Shown here: positions 22,168 through 34,019 of the stretch, piece after piece | Position numbering within the stretch: the first letter of the stretch is position 1 | Layout: each line of letters opens with the position of its first letter | From: Siphonodentalium dalli | Taxonomy: Eukaryota; Mollusca; Scaphopoda; Gadilida; Siphonodentaliidae | NCBI GenBank assembly: GCA_032622095.1 | Contig: CP136065.1 | Location: 37,048,732-37,112,731, forward strand | Direction of reading: 5' to 3' | Length of the DNA: 64,000 nt | Program-made: the position numbers and the translations under genes | The notes under the pieces: model-generated | Seen by the model: only the letters and a program-made list of their open reading frames with translations | Database searches by the model: none | Told to the model about the DNA's origin: nothing

Positions 22168-23769
22168 CATCTGAGTCATCCCAATATGTTCCGGTCACGG
22201 GGCACTCTATTGACCCTATATAAAGATACAAATAGAGAGAGGGTTTGACGTCATTGTCGTAATCCTCGATTCATCGTGGCCAATTAGCTACCAGGAACAG
22301 ACACATGTCATCCGTTAGAGACTTTGGTTATCACGAAGACTACTAATCATGACAGATGTCGCCATTTATGTATCGCAGTTCTGGGATAATAGCGAAATTC
22401 ACACTTCGAGCTCGGCGCGGTATTAAGCTCTCCGCCTAGAAGACATTAGACAATAGATAGTGACCTTTCGCATAATGAACATACAATAATTACGAATAAG
22501 GTACTATGTTACTACATGTTGTGTTCTTTCTATCAGTTGTTGCTTTTTCCATATCCGTATTTACGATTATGGTTACCGGTTTTCAACAAAACTCACAAAT
22601 AATAAGATCGAGATAGTTCTTCTGGTCCTCGACATGGGAGTTAACTCTGAGTTTGTAATCGCCATGTACTCTTAATATCTACTTCTCAGTTGCAATCAAA
22701 CCATTCGCCGTGAAACACGAAAATCTTGCGAAAATCAAAGGTGATTAAGACCCGATAACAACAGACATGTAATTATGTACAAAATACTAACTGCAAACAG
22801 AATGATATCACTTTACTGTGAGTTACTCCAGTCAATATACACAAAATATCACTTAATCTAGAAAACATTACAACACAATTGGTTTATAGCTTTTTCATTA
22901 TAAGAAGATATTGGCTACAGCATAATGAAAGTAGGTTGAAAACACGATGTGAAATTTATTTTTCGGGCAATCCTATTGGTCATCTATTTGAGAACGAAAT
23001 GGTTGAAAGTTTGGGGGTAGGGCCATTAGAAACTAAAATTTGGCGATAAGCATTAAATCATACTATCCATATCGTATATAATTTTATACAGTGTGATGTC
23101 CATGATAAATGGGCTAATCCATATATCTGGACCAAGTTGTGCCACGACCAAAATTCAAATCAATTTCATGAAAATATACTGGAACAATCAAGATCAGTTT
23201 TTGTGATCTGATATGCGAGAAATTCGTATTGTATCCATTATATATCCGTTCTATATCCATTTTATTCAAGTGAAGTTGCAATGGTGTTCTTCAAATAGCC
23301 AAGTCTATTGTTGACCTGCTCTGCTCTCACCGTTAGTCATAAACATGATATTTACGGATACGTATTCTTCCACACTTATGTGGGATTTACGTGCACGTGG
23401 TCTGTTCAAAAACTAGTTTCAAATTCTGAGACAAAATAGTTGATCAACGCTGATAAAAAATACCGATGCAAGTGCTCCGAGGGTCAACGTGCAATTTGTT
23501 CGTGCAGCAAGATCGTACCGTGAACTTTAAAAAAATGAAGAAATAACGCAGGGAATATATGTCTGAATCAATACCAGTTCCTTAATACTCTATTTCGCTG
23601 CAGGCGTATACCCCAGTTTGAGATTGAATGATTTAAGCGAATTTCATGAGCTAGCCGATTTTGATTTGCATAGCTCACACTCACATAATTTATCATTCAA
23701 TACATTTACAATGTTTATTGCGATGTCGATATCGATAATCCTACAATCTCGAGCTGGGACCATCCCCTA
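22168..23769. other. AT-rich intergenic stretch
   Basis: A TATA-like 'tataaagat' lies at 22220, but no downstream gene is evident. No repeats or protein-like frames are recognised. Confidence 0.35.
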
Positions 23770-26665
23770 TTATGATATACTAGCAGGGTTACCTGGCGTT
23801 GCCCAGGTTAATGCGATGTGAAACCATCTGTATGCTGTGGATATTTGTTGGGAATAGAGAACACTCTTGCTTAAAGTGTTATACGTTTTCTCATAAATTG
23901 AATATTCAAATAGCATCACAAAACATGATTATTACAGTCATGGAATATAAGTAGTGGCCCACCTTGTCAATTGTCATTCTGTTTATCGCGATTAATCCGT
24001 TCTACCAATAATGAAGTATTTATTTATTTACAACTGCGTAATCGTCAGACGTTATAATATGACACATGGACATCATACAGACATTAGTTCGCATAAATAA
24101 AAGATGACAATTGGGTTATACATATTGATATGTATCAATCAATCTAGTGGTTTGGACTAAGATCTCGAGGATACCTGGCTATCATATCTCCATGAAGATA
24201 CAGATGTTTCAAAGAAATTTCCAGGTGCTCATGGTGCTATATATTCGTTAAATTTTCTCAGTTTCAACGAAATGTTGCTGCGCAAGTATATCAGCTACAT
24301 TTGCCAGACACAGAGCGAGATTTTGAGTTGTTTATGTCCGTCGATGAGTCTGTTCTAAACCCCTTGTCAGATGTCAGTATTGGGAGGATCCTGAAAAGTC
24401 ATGTGCATTTTATTGTATATCAGAAGAAACTATATATGACTGCACACTGTGACCACTATTTTTGAACAGGTCTTCCATATCTCCTGACAAATTGTAACTT
24501 TTTTTGTGGAAACTGTTTTGAATGGAACAGACTCAATTTTGTTATAATATATATGCAATCCTCTGACGGTTCGAGGTCTCTCAATTTGCACGAATATATG
24601 TATCTCTTCAATAGAATGATAAATATACGTTTAATGCTTATTTTATGTATATCTTTTTGCTAGCTCACTGTGTGAATGTCCTGATTGCCATCTCCATATA
24701 AATATGACAGTTAAGAAGATATAATTGTTCAAGTGACTTATAAGTGGGTTACCATTTGTCGGGATTGAGAAATGTGAACGCCCAAATCTCCTTAAAATTA
24801 TATGGAGATGGCCTGGGTGACTATATAACTTATATGTGGATATCGGCGAATAGCAATCTTATCTATGATAGTGCATATCCGCTCGCCACCCGTGACGCAA
24901 ACGACACCAAATGTGATTTAATTCATAGTATATCATTAGATAAAAACATGTATGAATTTGTTGGAAATTAGTGCCAAATATATATTGTATCAGCTTTTGC
25001 CTCTTTTGACATATTTAAACCACGCCCATTAGACTCATGGATGCATGATATTCTGGCGATGATTATATATATGTTTGGTAGTAATAAGCAACTAAACACA
25101 TTATGAGAACCCACATCTCTCGCCCAAACGACAGCAATTTGTCGTCACTAAATCACACGATGATATTCCTCGTATCATAGAGAAGAATAATATATCAATT
25201 TGGTGGAAATCAGGGCTAAAAATAGTTTATTAAATCAATAGTTGATGCAACACTGACTCGAACAACGCCATATTGCGGAGGTGGTGTATTCGTTTGGTGG
25301 AAATCGGCGACAAAACTAATTCACCATATTTTTTAAATTTTGCCGACCTCCCCCCTTTTCTTCCCCTGACACCAACAGCACCATTTTAATTTAAATCTAA
25401 ACCAGCACCATTATCTTCCTTGTTAAAAGTTACCCCTCTTAGAACGCCTTGGTGCCATCTCGATTGTACCGCGTGAAGTTATATATAGAACAAACAGACA
25501 TACAGAAAGACAGACAGACAGCACAATTTGATTTCTTGTATCATTTGAGATGCATATATATGAAATTGGTGAAAATTGGCGAGTAGACAAATTCGTATCA
25601 AATTGAAGGTCCCCATATCTCACCCATAGGGCACCAATTTGGTATATCTATACATGATAAGATTCCTCGTATCACGGAGAAAAATATGTATCAATCTGGT
25701 GGAAATCGGCACTAAACATATATATATATCTTTTTGTGTCCCTCTCATCTCTATACACAATTTATATACAATTTTTATCAAATTTGGTGCCAATCACTCC
25801 CTCCCAATCTCTCACCTAAACAGCACCACTATGGCATCTTTTAATCACACGATTCGATTCCTCGTATCATGGATAAGAACGTGTATCAATTTAGTGGAAA
25901 TTGGCGCCAAAATAATTGTGCATCAATTTTGTGCCCCTGTCCCTTTCAATACACCCCTGACTCGAATGAGGCCACATTTGACAGATATAAGCCACACCAT
26001 TAGACTCTTCATACCATGGGGATGCTTTTGTATAAGTGTGGTGGCAATCGGCGACTAAACCAATTATTATCAAATTTAGTGCCCCTCCCCTCCCAATCTC
26101 TCATCGTTTGGACAACAATTTGGCGTTCTTAAATCTCACAATTAGATTCCTTACGAAGAAGAATATATATCAATTTGGTGGAAATCGGCGCTAAAATTAG
26201 TTTTATCAATTTTGGTGCCCCTCTCCCCTTTCGTGCAACCCTGACTCGAACGACGCCACTTTTGATATATTTAAACCACACCGTTGGATTCTTCATATCA
26301 TGGGGATGATAATATGTAAGTTTCGTGGCAATCGGCGACAGAAAAAAATTCTGCCCCTCCCCCCCTTCCGGGCACCCCTGACGCGAACGGCGCGACTTTT
26401 GCCATATTTAAAACACACCATTGGATTCCTCATATTATGGGGATCATTATATATAAGTTTCGTGGCAATCGCGGACAAATTTTTTTTTCTGCCCCTCCCC
26501 CTTTTCTGCCCCTGACAACAACGGCGTCACTTTAGAAAATTTTAACCCCGACCATTATCTTTCTCGTAAAAAGTTACTTCTAGTAGACCCCGTTGGCATC
26601 AGCTAGATGGTCCCCTGTGAATTTCTATAGAACACAGACAGACAGACAGACATTCGCAAATATAG
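23770..26665 (+). mobile_element. Long repetitive element with ~145-bp tandem core and GACA tail
   Basis: It starts near 'actagcagggttacctggc' with a GCCC/GGGT-type hairpin. From about 25160 to 26480 a unit recurs with 'gattcctcgtatcat', 'gtatcaatttggtgg' and 'aaatcggcgctaaa', at ~25163, 25660, 25855, 25999, 26138, 26288 and 26430. Spacing is about 140-195 bp. Two tail-like blocks occur, at ~25380-25520 and ~26530-26665, each running from 'ccattatctt' to GACAGACAGACA. The duplicated tail suggests two elements or an internal duplication. No transposition protein is visible. The class (Helitron/Helentron-like, SINE-like or Penelope-related) is unresolved. Confidence 0.5.
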
Positions 26666-27369
26666 ATATAGATTATATCTCACGTGACTTTCTCGCATTC
26701 TGATTGGCTGCACACGGCTATACTATTTTACTATAGCACCCCAGTTGGATTCCTACATGCCTACTTTTCTTTTTCTATTTATAGTAAAAAAACTCATTTC
26801 GCGCAATTGCGTGTACGATTATTGTTACAATGTCGGTATATCATTATATGTATTGTGAATTGTAATGATCTTATAAATGTCCGATCATAGCTATCCAATG
26901 CATTTAATAGTTTGTCGTGTATTTGGCAGGCGGCCAGTGGACGTTATTTATAACTTCCTTTCCGTTTTCTAAAAGTTCGCTAATGACGTAATATATAGAA
27001 ATAAATGCATGAATCACGAAGAGATACTGTTAGATGTAACTAATAACAATAATTATGCTCCCCTGCCATTGTCAAGAGAATGCCGTAAATTGTAAAATCT
27101 GAGACCGATTTATATAATTCACGATAAATAACAATGTGACAAATCAGACACAGAAATTGTGAAAGAATTGACACCAATATTCGATTAAATATAATAAATA
27201 ATGAAGGTCTTGTCGTTGACTATGCCAAAATAGTTGTGATCGAGGAGGAATAGTCCATGTCGCACATTTGTCTCCGGGATGATTTAACAACCCGAGTTCA
27301 TGCAGTATGTTACGTGGGCGAATGAGGAAAATACAACTCCTGTTGCGTGGTCGTCTCTGCGATGTTTAA
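26666..27369. other. Intergenic stretch
   Basis: No gene or repeat is recognised. A CRE-like 'aatgacgtaa' lies near 26982. Confidence 0.3.
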
Positions 27370-27545
27370 TGGTTACAAGCAACTAATTATCTAGAGTTAC
27401 GCTTATTGAATTTGTGTCGAGTCAGCATAAAACAAAATCTGGCCCCTGATTGGTTGGTTGCCTTTATGTCTTAATTAAATTCTCTGAGCGGGGACATAAA
27501 AACATCGCCTACGTAAACATGTAAGATGCTCTTCAGGACGTCAAC
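27370..27545 (+). repeat. Dispersed repeat, copy 1 (CCAAT-containing block)
   Basis: It shares 'ttacaagcaactaatta', 'agagttacgctt', 'gagtcagcata', 'ctgattggttg' (an inverted CCAAT motif) and 'cctacgtaaa' with 30249-30400. The block lies directly upstream of the GC-richer candidate exon at 27565-27895, so it could be a duplicated promoter region. The alternative is an ordinary transposable element. Confidence 0.6.
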
Positions 27546-27564
27546 GGTGATGATGCCAGGATAA

Positions 27565-27895
27565 GACAGGAGCTGCTGGATAAAAGTTACCAGGACATCC
27601 GGACGACTTCCAGTTGGCCTTCTTCTCCTTGTATTTGACTACACCATCACGTCAGCCATCCCTTTGGATCAGCCCGGACTCCCGATAACATCTAACAGGA
27701 GTCCACCATCACCACCACCGTCAGTGACGAGGCAACAATACCTGCTGGGGCACTGCGGCTACCATCAACCTACAGTGTTACAGGGGGCTAAACTCCCCCT
27801 CGTCTGGATACCAGCGACGGAAACAGAAGAAGAATTTTGTTTTTAAATGCTTTGAACATCCTTTTTCTTCTTTTGTTTATGAATTTATAATAAAG
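27565..27895 (+). other. Candidate 3' exon or processed-gene remnant with polyA signal
   Basis: This block is GC-richer than its surroundings and has codon-like texture in a frame from 27565 to a stop at 27844-27846. A hydrophobic stretch (LPVGLLLLVFDYTITSAIPL) is followed by a Pro/Ser-rich part (SPPSPPPSVTRQQ) and an acidic end (ATETEEEFCF). No Met opens this frame, and TAA precedes it at 27562. A second frame just upstream reads ALQDVNGDDARIRQELLDKS, so a frameshift or a missing exon boundary is possible. AATAAA lies at 27889-27894. I do not recognise the protein. It could be a last exon of a small secreted protein or a retrocopy remnant. Confidence 0.3.
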
Positions 27896-27974
27896 GCATA
27901 ACACATGAGTGTGAAGGAGTAGACCACTCGGTCTATTCGACCATCCCGGGGTTAGCCCCCCCTCACAAACACTC

Positions 27975-28737
27975 CCCTATATATATATATATATACTAGA
28001 AGGTGACCCGACTTCGTCCGGGCTTTGACCTTGAATTGTCTATTTTGAAGGCCAATGTCAAGTGGGGTCACGATTTGACCCGTCCAAAACATTGCCCGAA
28101 CAAAAGTACCCGACAAAAGTACCCGTCGAAATCCATCCGGTTTTACCCGATTTGACCTTGAATTGATCATTTTGAAGGTCAAGGTCAGGTCGGGGTCACG
28201 ATTTGACCCGTCCAAAACACCCAGTGGACATAAGTAACCCTATGTATAAAATTTCGTCGAAATACCATCAAAATTTGCGATTTGACCTTGAATTGACCCG
28301 ATTTCAAGGTCAAGGTCACGTCGCACGGGCAAATGAATATGCTTAGGAGATTCTCCATACGAAAGTACCCCCACATACCAAGTTTCATCGAAATCCCGTG
28401 ATATTCGGGCGTTTGACCTTGAAATGACCCGATTTCAAGGCCAATGTCACGTCGCACGGGCAAATTAATATGCTTATGAGACTCCCCATAGGAAAGTACC
28501 CCCACATACCAAGTTTCATCGAAATTCCGTGATATTCGGGCGTTTGACCTTGAAATGACCAGATTTCAAGGTCAATGTCACGTCGCACGGGCAAATTAAT
28601 AGGCCCATGTCACTCCCCGGCCGAAAATACCAACACATACCAAGTTTCATCGAAATCGGCTCTGCCGTTTTTGAGTCCATCGATTACAGACAGACAGACA
28701 GACACACACACACACACAATTCTTCCAAAATATATAA
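27975..28737 (+). mobile_element. Tandem-core microsatellite-tailed element
   Basis: It follows a TA run and opens 'ctagaaggtgacccgactt' with the hairpin CCCGAC-ttc-GTCCGGG. The core has three ~130-bp units (from ~28280, 28410 and 28540), each with 'tttgaccttgaa', 'aaggtcaa', 'gtcacgtcgcacgggcaaa' and 'ccccacataccaagtttca'. The tail is 'ccgtttttgagtcc', GACAGACAGACA, (CA)n and then TA-rich DNA. No protein is encoded. Open frames here only reflect the low-complexity core. Confidence 0.65.
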
Positions 28738-28740
28738 TAG

Positions 28741-28794
<54 letters not shown>

Positions 28795-28995
28795 TAGAAG
28801 GTGACCCGACTTCGTCCGGGCTTTGACCTTCAATTGACCATTTTGAAGGTCAAGGTCAGGTGGGGTCAAACACCAACACCACAAAAATGGTGGAAATCGG
28901 CCCAGCGGATACCGGGAAATCGGCCCAGCGGATACCGAGATACCCTATGCATCAAATTTCGTCCGTAAAAATCCGCCAGTTTAACCCGATTTGAT
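28738..28995 (+). mobile_element. Second, shorter copy of the same element after a (TA)n tract
   Basis: A (TA)n run of about 55 bp (28738-28792) is followed by the same opening 'ctagaaggtgacccgactt' and 'ttgaccattttgaagg', then only a partial core. Copies joined through TA tracts suggest head-to-tail insertion or expansion within the microsatellite. Confidence 0.6.
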
Positions 28996-30248
28996 TTCCA
29001 CTCAAGTATATAAACGCGCCTCATATACACACGCTCATTAATTATCAAGCCAAGACGTCTGAAACAGTCAAATGCATCGGCCGGTTAAGCGTTAACGTGA
29101 TCTAACGTTATGACCTCTAACGACGTCATAGAAGTTACGCATTGTTTTTATCCTGATGGAAGATAGTACCACTTCTTTTTGATAATTGAGGCAGATAACT
29201 AAAACGGATACATACGCATTATAGTCCAGGAGATCGGGAGGTAGTGTTGCTCATATTGACGGACAAGCTGCGACCATGTTATTTTTAATGTTTTAGGTAT
29301 GGTAATGAAGAAAAATCATGATAGCAAGAACAAATTTGTAGCCTTCTTTGTTTTTTTTGTCGATATTTTGGGCATTTTTCTACATTTTAAGCCCAAAATA
29401 TTCATTTTTTTTTCAATGTGTAAAGATTTCATTTTAGTAGGATTTTGGTGATTAAGTTGAATAGTAATTGTGTTAATAATGTTAAATAACTAATTGGGCT
29501 AAAAAAAATTGAAGAATTTCAAATTTTGTTTTTCAATTTTTTACCATTTTTTTTTTATTACTTTTTTACGCAAAATCGTCAAAATTGCAACCATTTCATC
29601 TTAGTATGATATTTTAAGGTTAAATTCACCATAATTATTTTAATATTTTAAAATAATTTACAACTTGGTTTCTACAATGTTTTTACATGGATTTAAGAAG
29701 GTTTCTACTTGTTTTCTAAGTTGAGGGGTGGTCTAATTCAAATCCAATTAAACATTGTACTGTTCAAAATTAGATAAATTCCTTAAGGCGTATGGTAGAT
29801 ATACGTAACTAGTTTTCAAAACGTATACATATGCCTTTCTATCCTGTGCGTTATGCACGCGAGTCGGATTTTACAAATTAAATTATGATGAAAACCCCTG
29901 AATTTTGGGTGTGGTCACATTTGTGGTCATAATATTCCGATTAGAGAGTGGATGGACATGGGCCATGCGACACTGTGCAGTATATATGTATATAACAAGC
30001 ATGACATGAGACATTAGTATCTTTCTACTAAACTGTGCTTCCAGAGTTATCAGGAATCGAGTATCGGTGTTATTTCTTACCCCCAAAAAAATGTCAATTT
30101 TAAAATGGGGTATGTGTGTCAAAGGACCACTGGGAGATAATAGGATGCCCAATGACTCCTATATTTCTATCGTATCACAGTAAAGCTTTTCTTGTAAAAT
30201 TGGCGGTGGTTTACACGATCAAAGTTCGATTTTCTTTACAATTATATG

Positions 30249-30560
30249 TTACAAGCAACTAATTATATAGAGTTACGCTTCTTGAAACTCGAGTCAGCAT
30301 AACAAAAAAATCTGGCTGCTGATTGGTTGATTATCATTGAGGGAAATATCCCTAATCGGGAACAGAAAATCATATCCTACGTAAATATGGCGATCGTGTA
30401 TGTTTAGATGTCCAGGAAGAGTCTGGTGGTGTCCAGAAGTTACGGAAGGGTCTGGATATGTTTATGCTGCTGATTTTTGTGCAGTAAATGGGGTAGTTGT
30501 GGAAATGCAAGATTATCATTTGAAAAAAATACCGAAAAGGGCACGAAAAAAGATACGAAG
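30249..30560 (+). repeat. Dispersed repeat, fullest copy
   Basis: The first half matches 27370-27545 (CCAAT-containing). The second half matches 33861-34015, sharing 'ccaggaagag', 'tctggtgg', 'gaagttatgga'-like text, 'ggtctggatatgttta' and 'cgaaaagg'. It therefore links the other two partial copies into one family. Confidence 0.7.
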
Positions 30561-30754
30561 CTTAGGTACATTAATTATTATTCATATATTACTATATTTA
30601 AATCATATTTATGCATACAGTCGGCGTCGAAACAAAAACATGAATATCCCGATTATTCGTGACATTTAAGTTAAATGTTCAATAATAGAAAATTATACTG
30701 TGACCGGTTCATTCAACATGAACTTAGTTAATCAAGGTGTATCTTTATTAATAA

Positions 30755-32300
30755 CAGTATACAGTACTATCAAAATCAGAAGAAACATGTGGCCCTGGGT
30801 ACTTATCTCCCAGCGCTGTGGCAAAAAACAAATTGACAATGCATTCTTAAACCCAAACCTGTGGCGGTTTTTCATCCAATGCACCGAAGCTTCATGCCAT
30901 GTACCAAAGCTTAGTGACGTGTCAGAACTCCAGGAATATACCACCATAGGACATCATATGGTACGTTGAATGGTCACCAGAAACCCGGATATTAATAATT
31001 TCAGATCATAATTAGCATCGCATTATATATTAACCCATCGAGGAATATGTCATAATGACACACTAAATTACACCTACTATATAACTGCTCCCTCTCTGAC
31101 ACAGGGCTACATATAAGAAGTTTATCGATGTCTACTTAATGAGAGTATACAGTTCCGTCAAAATCTGACCTCGCATCGTTAGCCCCAAATCTGGGGCGAT
31201 TTTTCATCCAATTTACCGAAGCTTCGTGACACGTACCGTCAAATGGCATCAAACTTTGAATGGTCACCATAAACTTCGATATCAGTCATTTCAGACCGTA
31301 ACTATCATGGAATTATATATTAACCCATGGTGTAATTATGTCAAAATGACACACTATATTACATCAACCCTATATAACTGCTTCCTCCCTGACACAGTGA
31401 TACATACAAGAAGCTTATCCATGTCTACTTAAAGGTACGGTTGGCCTTGGCGGTGGGTAACCTGTGAAAATATTTCCACCCGTCAAAAACCGCCACAAAC
31501 AGAAAGAACATTAAAATATAGACAGACTTTGTCCGTATACAAATAAGAAATATCGCATAAACAGTATGTTATTGTCATATGTTTGACCATTGTTATGTAA
31601 ACAAAAGCATAAAAAGTTACTTTTCTGGTGTTTGTTTATATTATGATGGTAAACATAAAGAGCGTTCTTTGTTGGTGAATTCCTTATATGGAACTAATAA
31701 AGAGCGTTTATGCCATTTGTGTGTGATTAGCCAGTAGCATTGTGCTGTCTTCTGTAACACAATCAGGCTCTTGCTTCGGTAAAATATAGGTCTTTATGAT
31801 AACATGCTGTTTACGCGATGGTCATGCATGGTATATATGGACGAAACTGTATGCGTTTTAATGTTTTCCTGTTTACGGTTATTGGAACAAATATGAATAT
31901 TTTCGACAACTAAGGCCTCACGTGCCTTTAATGAGAGCATATAGTTCTGTCGAAATCTGGCGAAAAATGTGACCTTGCATCATTAACCCCAAATATGTGG
32001 CGGTTATTCATCCTATGTACCGAAGCTTCGTGACATGTACCGAAGCTTGGTGACGTGTCAGAACTTCTAAAATATACCCCATCGGGACATCAAATGGTAT
32101 CAAACGTTGAATGGTCACCATAAATCTCGATATTAGTCATTTCAGACCATAATTAGCATAGCATTATATATTAACCCATCGAGAAATATGTCAAAATGAC
32201 ACACTATATAACACCCACCCCTATATAACTACGTCCTCCCTGACACAGGCTGCATATAAAAAGTTTATCCATGTCTACTTAATGAGAGTATACAGGGCGA
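30755..32300 (+). repeat. Tandem repeat, three long units (~380, 294 and 351 bp)
   Basis: Units share 'gtatacagttccgtcaaa', 'accgaagcttcgtgac', 'gaatggtcaccataaa', 'atatattaacccat', 'aaaatgacacacta', 'tatataactgc' and the junction 'tctacttaatgagag'. Junctions lie at 31131-31146, 31424 (interrupted by the MITE at 31433-31927) and 32275-32290. A fourth unit starts and breaks off near 32297. Confidence 0.85.
31433..31927 (+). mobile_element. TTAA-flanked MITE, family 2, copy with preserved empty sites (495 bp)
   Basis: The ends are AGGTACGGTTGGCC and GGCCTCACGTGCCT, with TTAA at 31429-31432 and 31928-31931. The host repeat junction 'tctacttaatgagag' is intact in neighbouring units at 31131 and 32275. 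Here it is split exactly at its TTAA, and both halves keep TTAA. This shows directly that the element duplicates TTAA on insertion. It is about 95 percent identical by eye to 1960-2453. Confidence 0.93.
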
Positions 32301-33629
32301 ACAATTTGGTCTATAAATCCCGTAGTGTGACACATTTAATATAGACCAAAACAATAAACACCTTTCAACCCAAAGATAGTTACATTTTAATTGAAAAAAA
32401 TGTTCCAAACATGAAAAGTTAATTTTTGCCGATATTTAAGTCAAGTTTTTGAGAGAAAAGTCCAATATTTTTGGTGATGTCAGTGGTGACAATAGTAACA
32501 ATAAACCATGGTACATCAGACATGTTAGTATTCAATGTATAGAAGGCAGAATAGCCAATTTTGTACATCATCCACAACTTGTAATCCATTGCAGGACACG
32601 CTGGGGCAATATTTACCATTTTCCATATTTTGGCAGCTATTTTCAGCCAAAGTAAGAATTTTGGTTCCAGTGAGTTGGAATATTCATAGGTATAATCATA
32701 TGCATCAATTACATTACAAAGTTCTGTTCATTTCTTGTTAAAATATGCCTATAATCCCAATTGTGATTTTTGTGTGAAATTTTATACCGCGTTCTGTAAA
32801 TTCAAATTTTGAGGGATCAGAAGGGGCTAGGACCCCAAAAAGTGCATATTTAATTGCCCCTATGATCAGTTATTATACAAAATACAAAATAAAGTCGCAT
32901 TACTGAACCAGTTCCAAACAGCATGAATCGATCTAGAAGATATTTGTAAAAAAAAGTCATATTTTCAACTTCCGGTGGCCATTTTGGTGGCAATCTTGGA
33001 TGGTGAGTTTCAATTTTGCCCCAAAAAAGTGACATTATGTCTTAGCTTCACGAAAATATATACATTTGTATACATTTTACAAGATTTTCACCGCTATAAT
33101 TTGCATAAAACAGACTTAGGATCTGGTCTGAAAAACGGCGGCCATGATGGACGCCATTTTGTCTGGAGTCTATACGGTCACTTTTTTTTCTTGTTAACAT
33201 TGCTTAAAAGTTGAAGGACATAATAAGGAACAAAATGAGTGGGGAGAAGTTAAGTCCCATGGGGTGCAAGGGTACCCATATTAGCTCCCGGACTGCTAGT
33301 AGTACTATGACGTCGTCGGAAAATTCTTTGATTTTCGGTCGTCGGGTAGGTCAATAAAAACACGTTTTTCGCCAATTAAGCTACAAATTCACCACTGCTA
33401 TCATGGATTTTCGTAATCTACATATATTTTACTACAAAATTAGGCCGGATAGCACTTGTCCGTCAAAATGAGCAACATTTGTTATTTCTTGGGGTCGATC
33501 TCCTGGACTATTATATATCGTTGGAAAGAGGAAACACGTAAGATTCTCACAGTGTCATTATTATGACTGGCGCTGTTTCGAATCGATTTGTAAGCACCGA
33601 ACTCAAATGAAAGTCCCGTAACACAGCGT

Positions 33630-33818
33630 AAAAACAGATTTGACCTCGGCACGTGAAAAGTTGACCTCGGATCTGAAAATTAATATGCCTATGCCAGTCC
33701 TCGGCCGAAAATATCCCCACATACCAAGTTTGATCGAAATCGGGTCGGCCGTTTTCGAGTTCATCGCGATCACACACACACACAGACACACACACACAGA
33801 TCTTCCAAAATATATAAT

Positions 33819-33860
<42 letters not shown>
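33630..33860 (+). mobile_element. Short tandem-core element tail with CA and TA microsatellites
   Basis: It contains 'gcctatgccagtcctcggcc', 'ccccacataccaagtttga' and 'ccgttttcgagttcatcgcg', then (CA)n, 'tcttccaaaatatataatag' and (TA)n. The last parts are identical in order to 28690-28750. It is 5'-truncated. Confidence 0.65.
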
Positions 33861-33862
<2 letters not shown>

Positions 33863-34015
33863 ATGGCGATAGCTTTTGTTTATATGGCCAGGAAGAGAAT
33901 CTGGTGGGGTCCCGAAGTTATGGAAGAGGTCTGGATATGTTTACGCTGCTGAATTGTGTGCTGTAGTTGTGGAAATGTAAGATTTAAGTTTAAACAAGAT
34001 GCCGAAAAGGGTGCG
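33861..34015 (+). repeat. Dispersed repeat, 5'-truncated copy
   Basis: It starts at the end of the TA tract with 'acatggcgatagc' and matches the second half of 30249-30560. Confidence 0.65.
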
Positions 34016-34019
34016 TTTC

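Larger units (their letters stand above)
29223..33509. mobile_element. DNA transposon with terminal inverted repeats, ~4.29 kb, nested
   Basis: The ends carry a perfect inverted AGTCCAGGAGATCG. Weaker inverted similarity continues through 'gttgctca' and 'ttgacggacaag' for about 60-100 bp. ATTAT flanks both ends (29218-29222 and 33510-33514) and may be a 5-bp target duplication, although this is uncertain in AT-rich DNA. Inside are an AT-rich region, a dispersed repeat copy, a tandem repeat with a nested MITE, and 32900-33200 with 'ggccattttgg' motifs. No transposase is recognised, so the element is non-autonomous or decayed. Confidence 0.65.

Noticed and set aside
22215..22270. TATA-box promoter ('tataaagat' followed by 'gacgtcat')
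   Set aside because: No downstream coding sequence or transcript feature is visible, and such motifs are expected by chance in AT-rich DNA.
28575..28884. Open frames with runs of Ile-Tyr and Cys-Val
   Set aside because: They are translations of TA, CA and GACA microsatellites.
33547..33966. Overlapping frames of 105 and 108 residues on opposite strands
   Set aside because: Both are made mainly of microsatellite text and the tail of a repetitive element.
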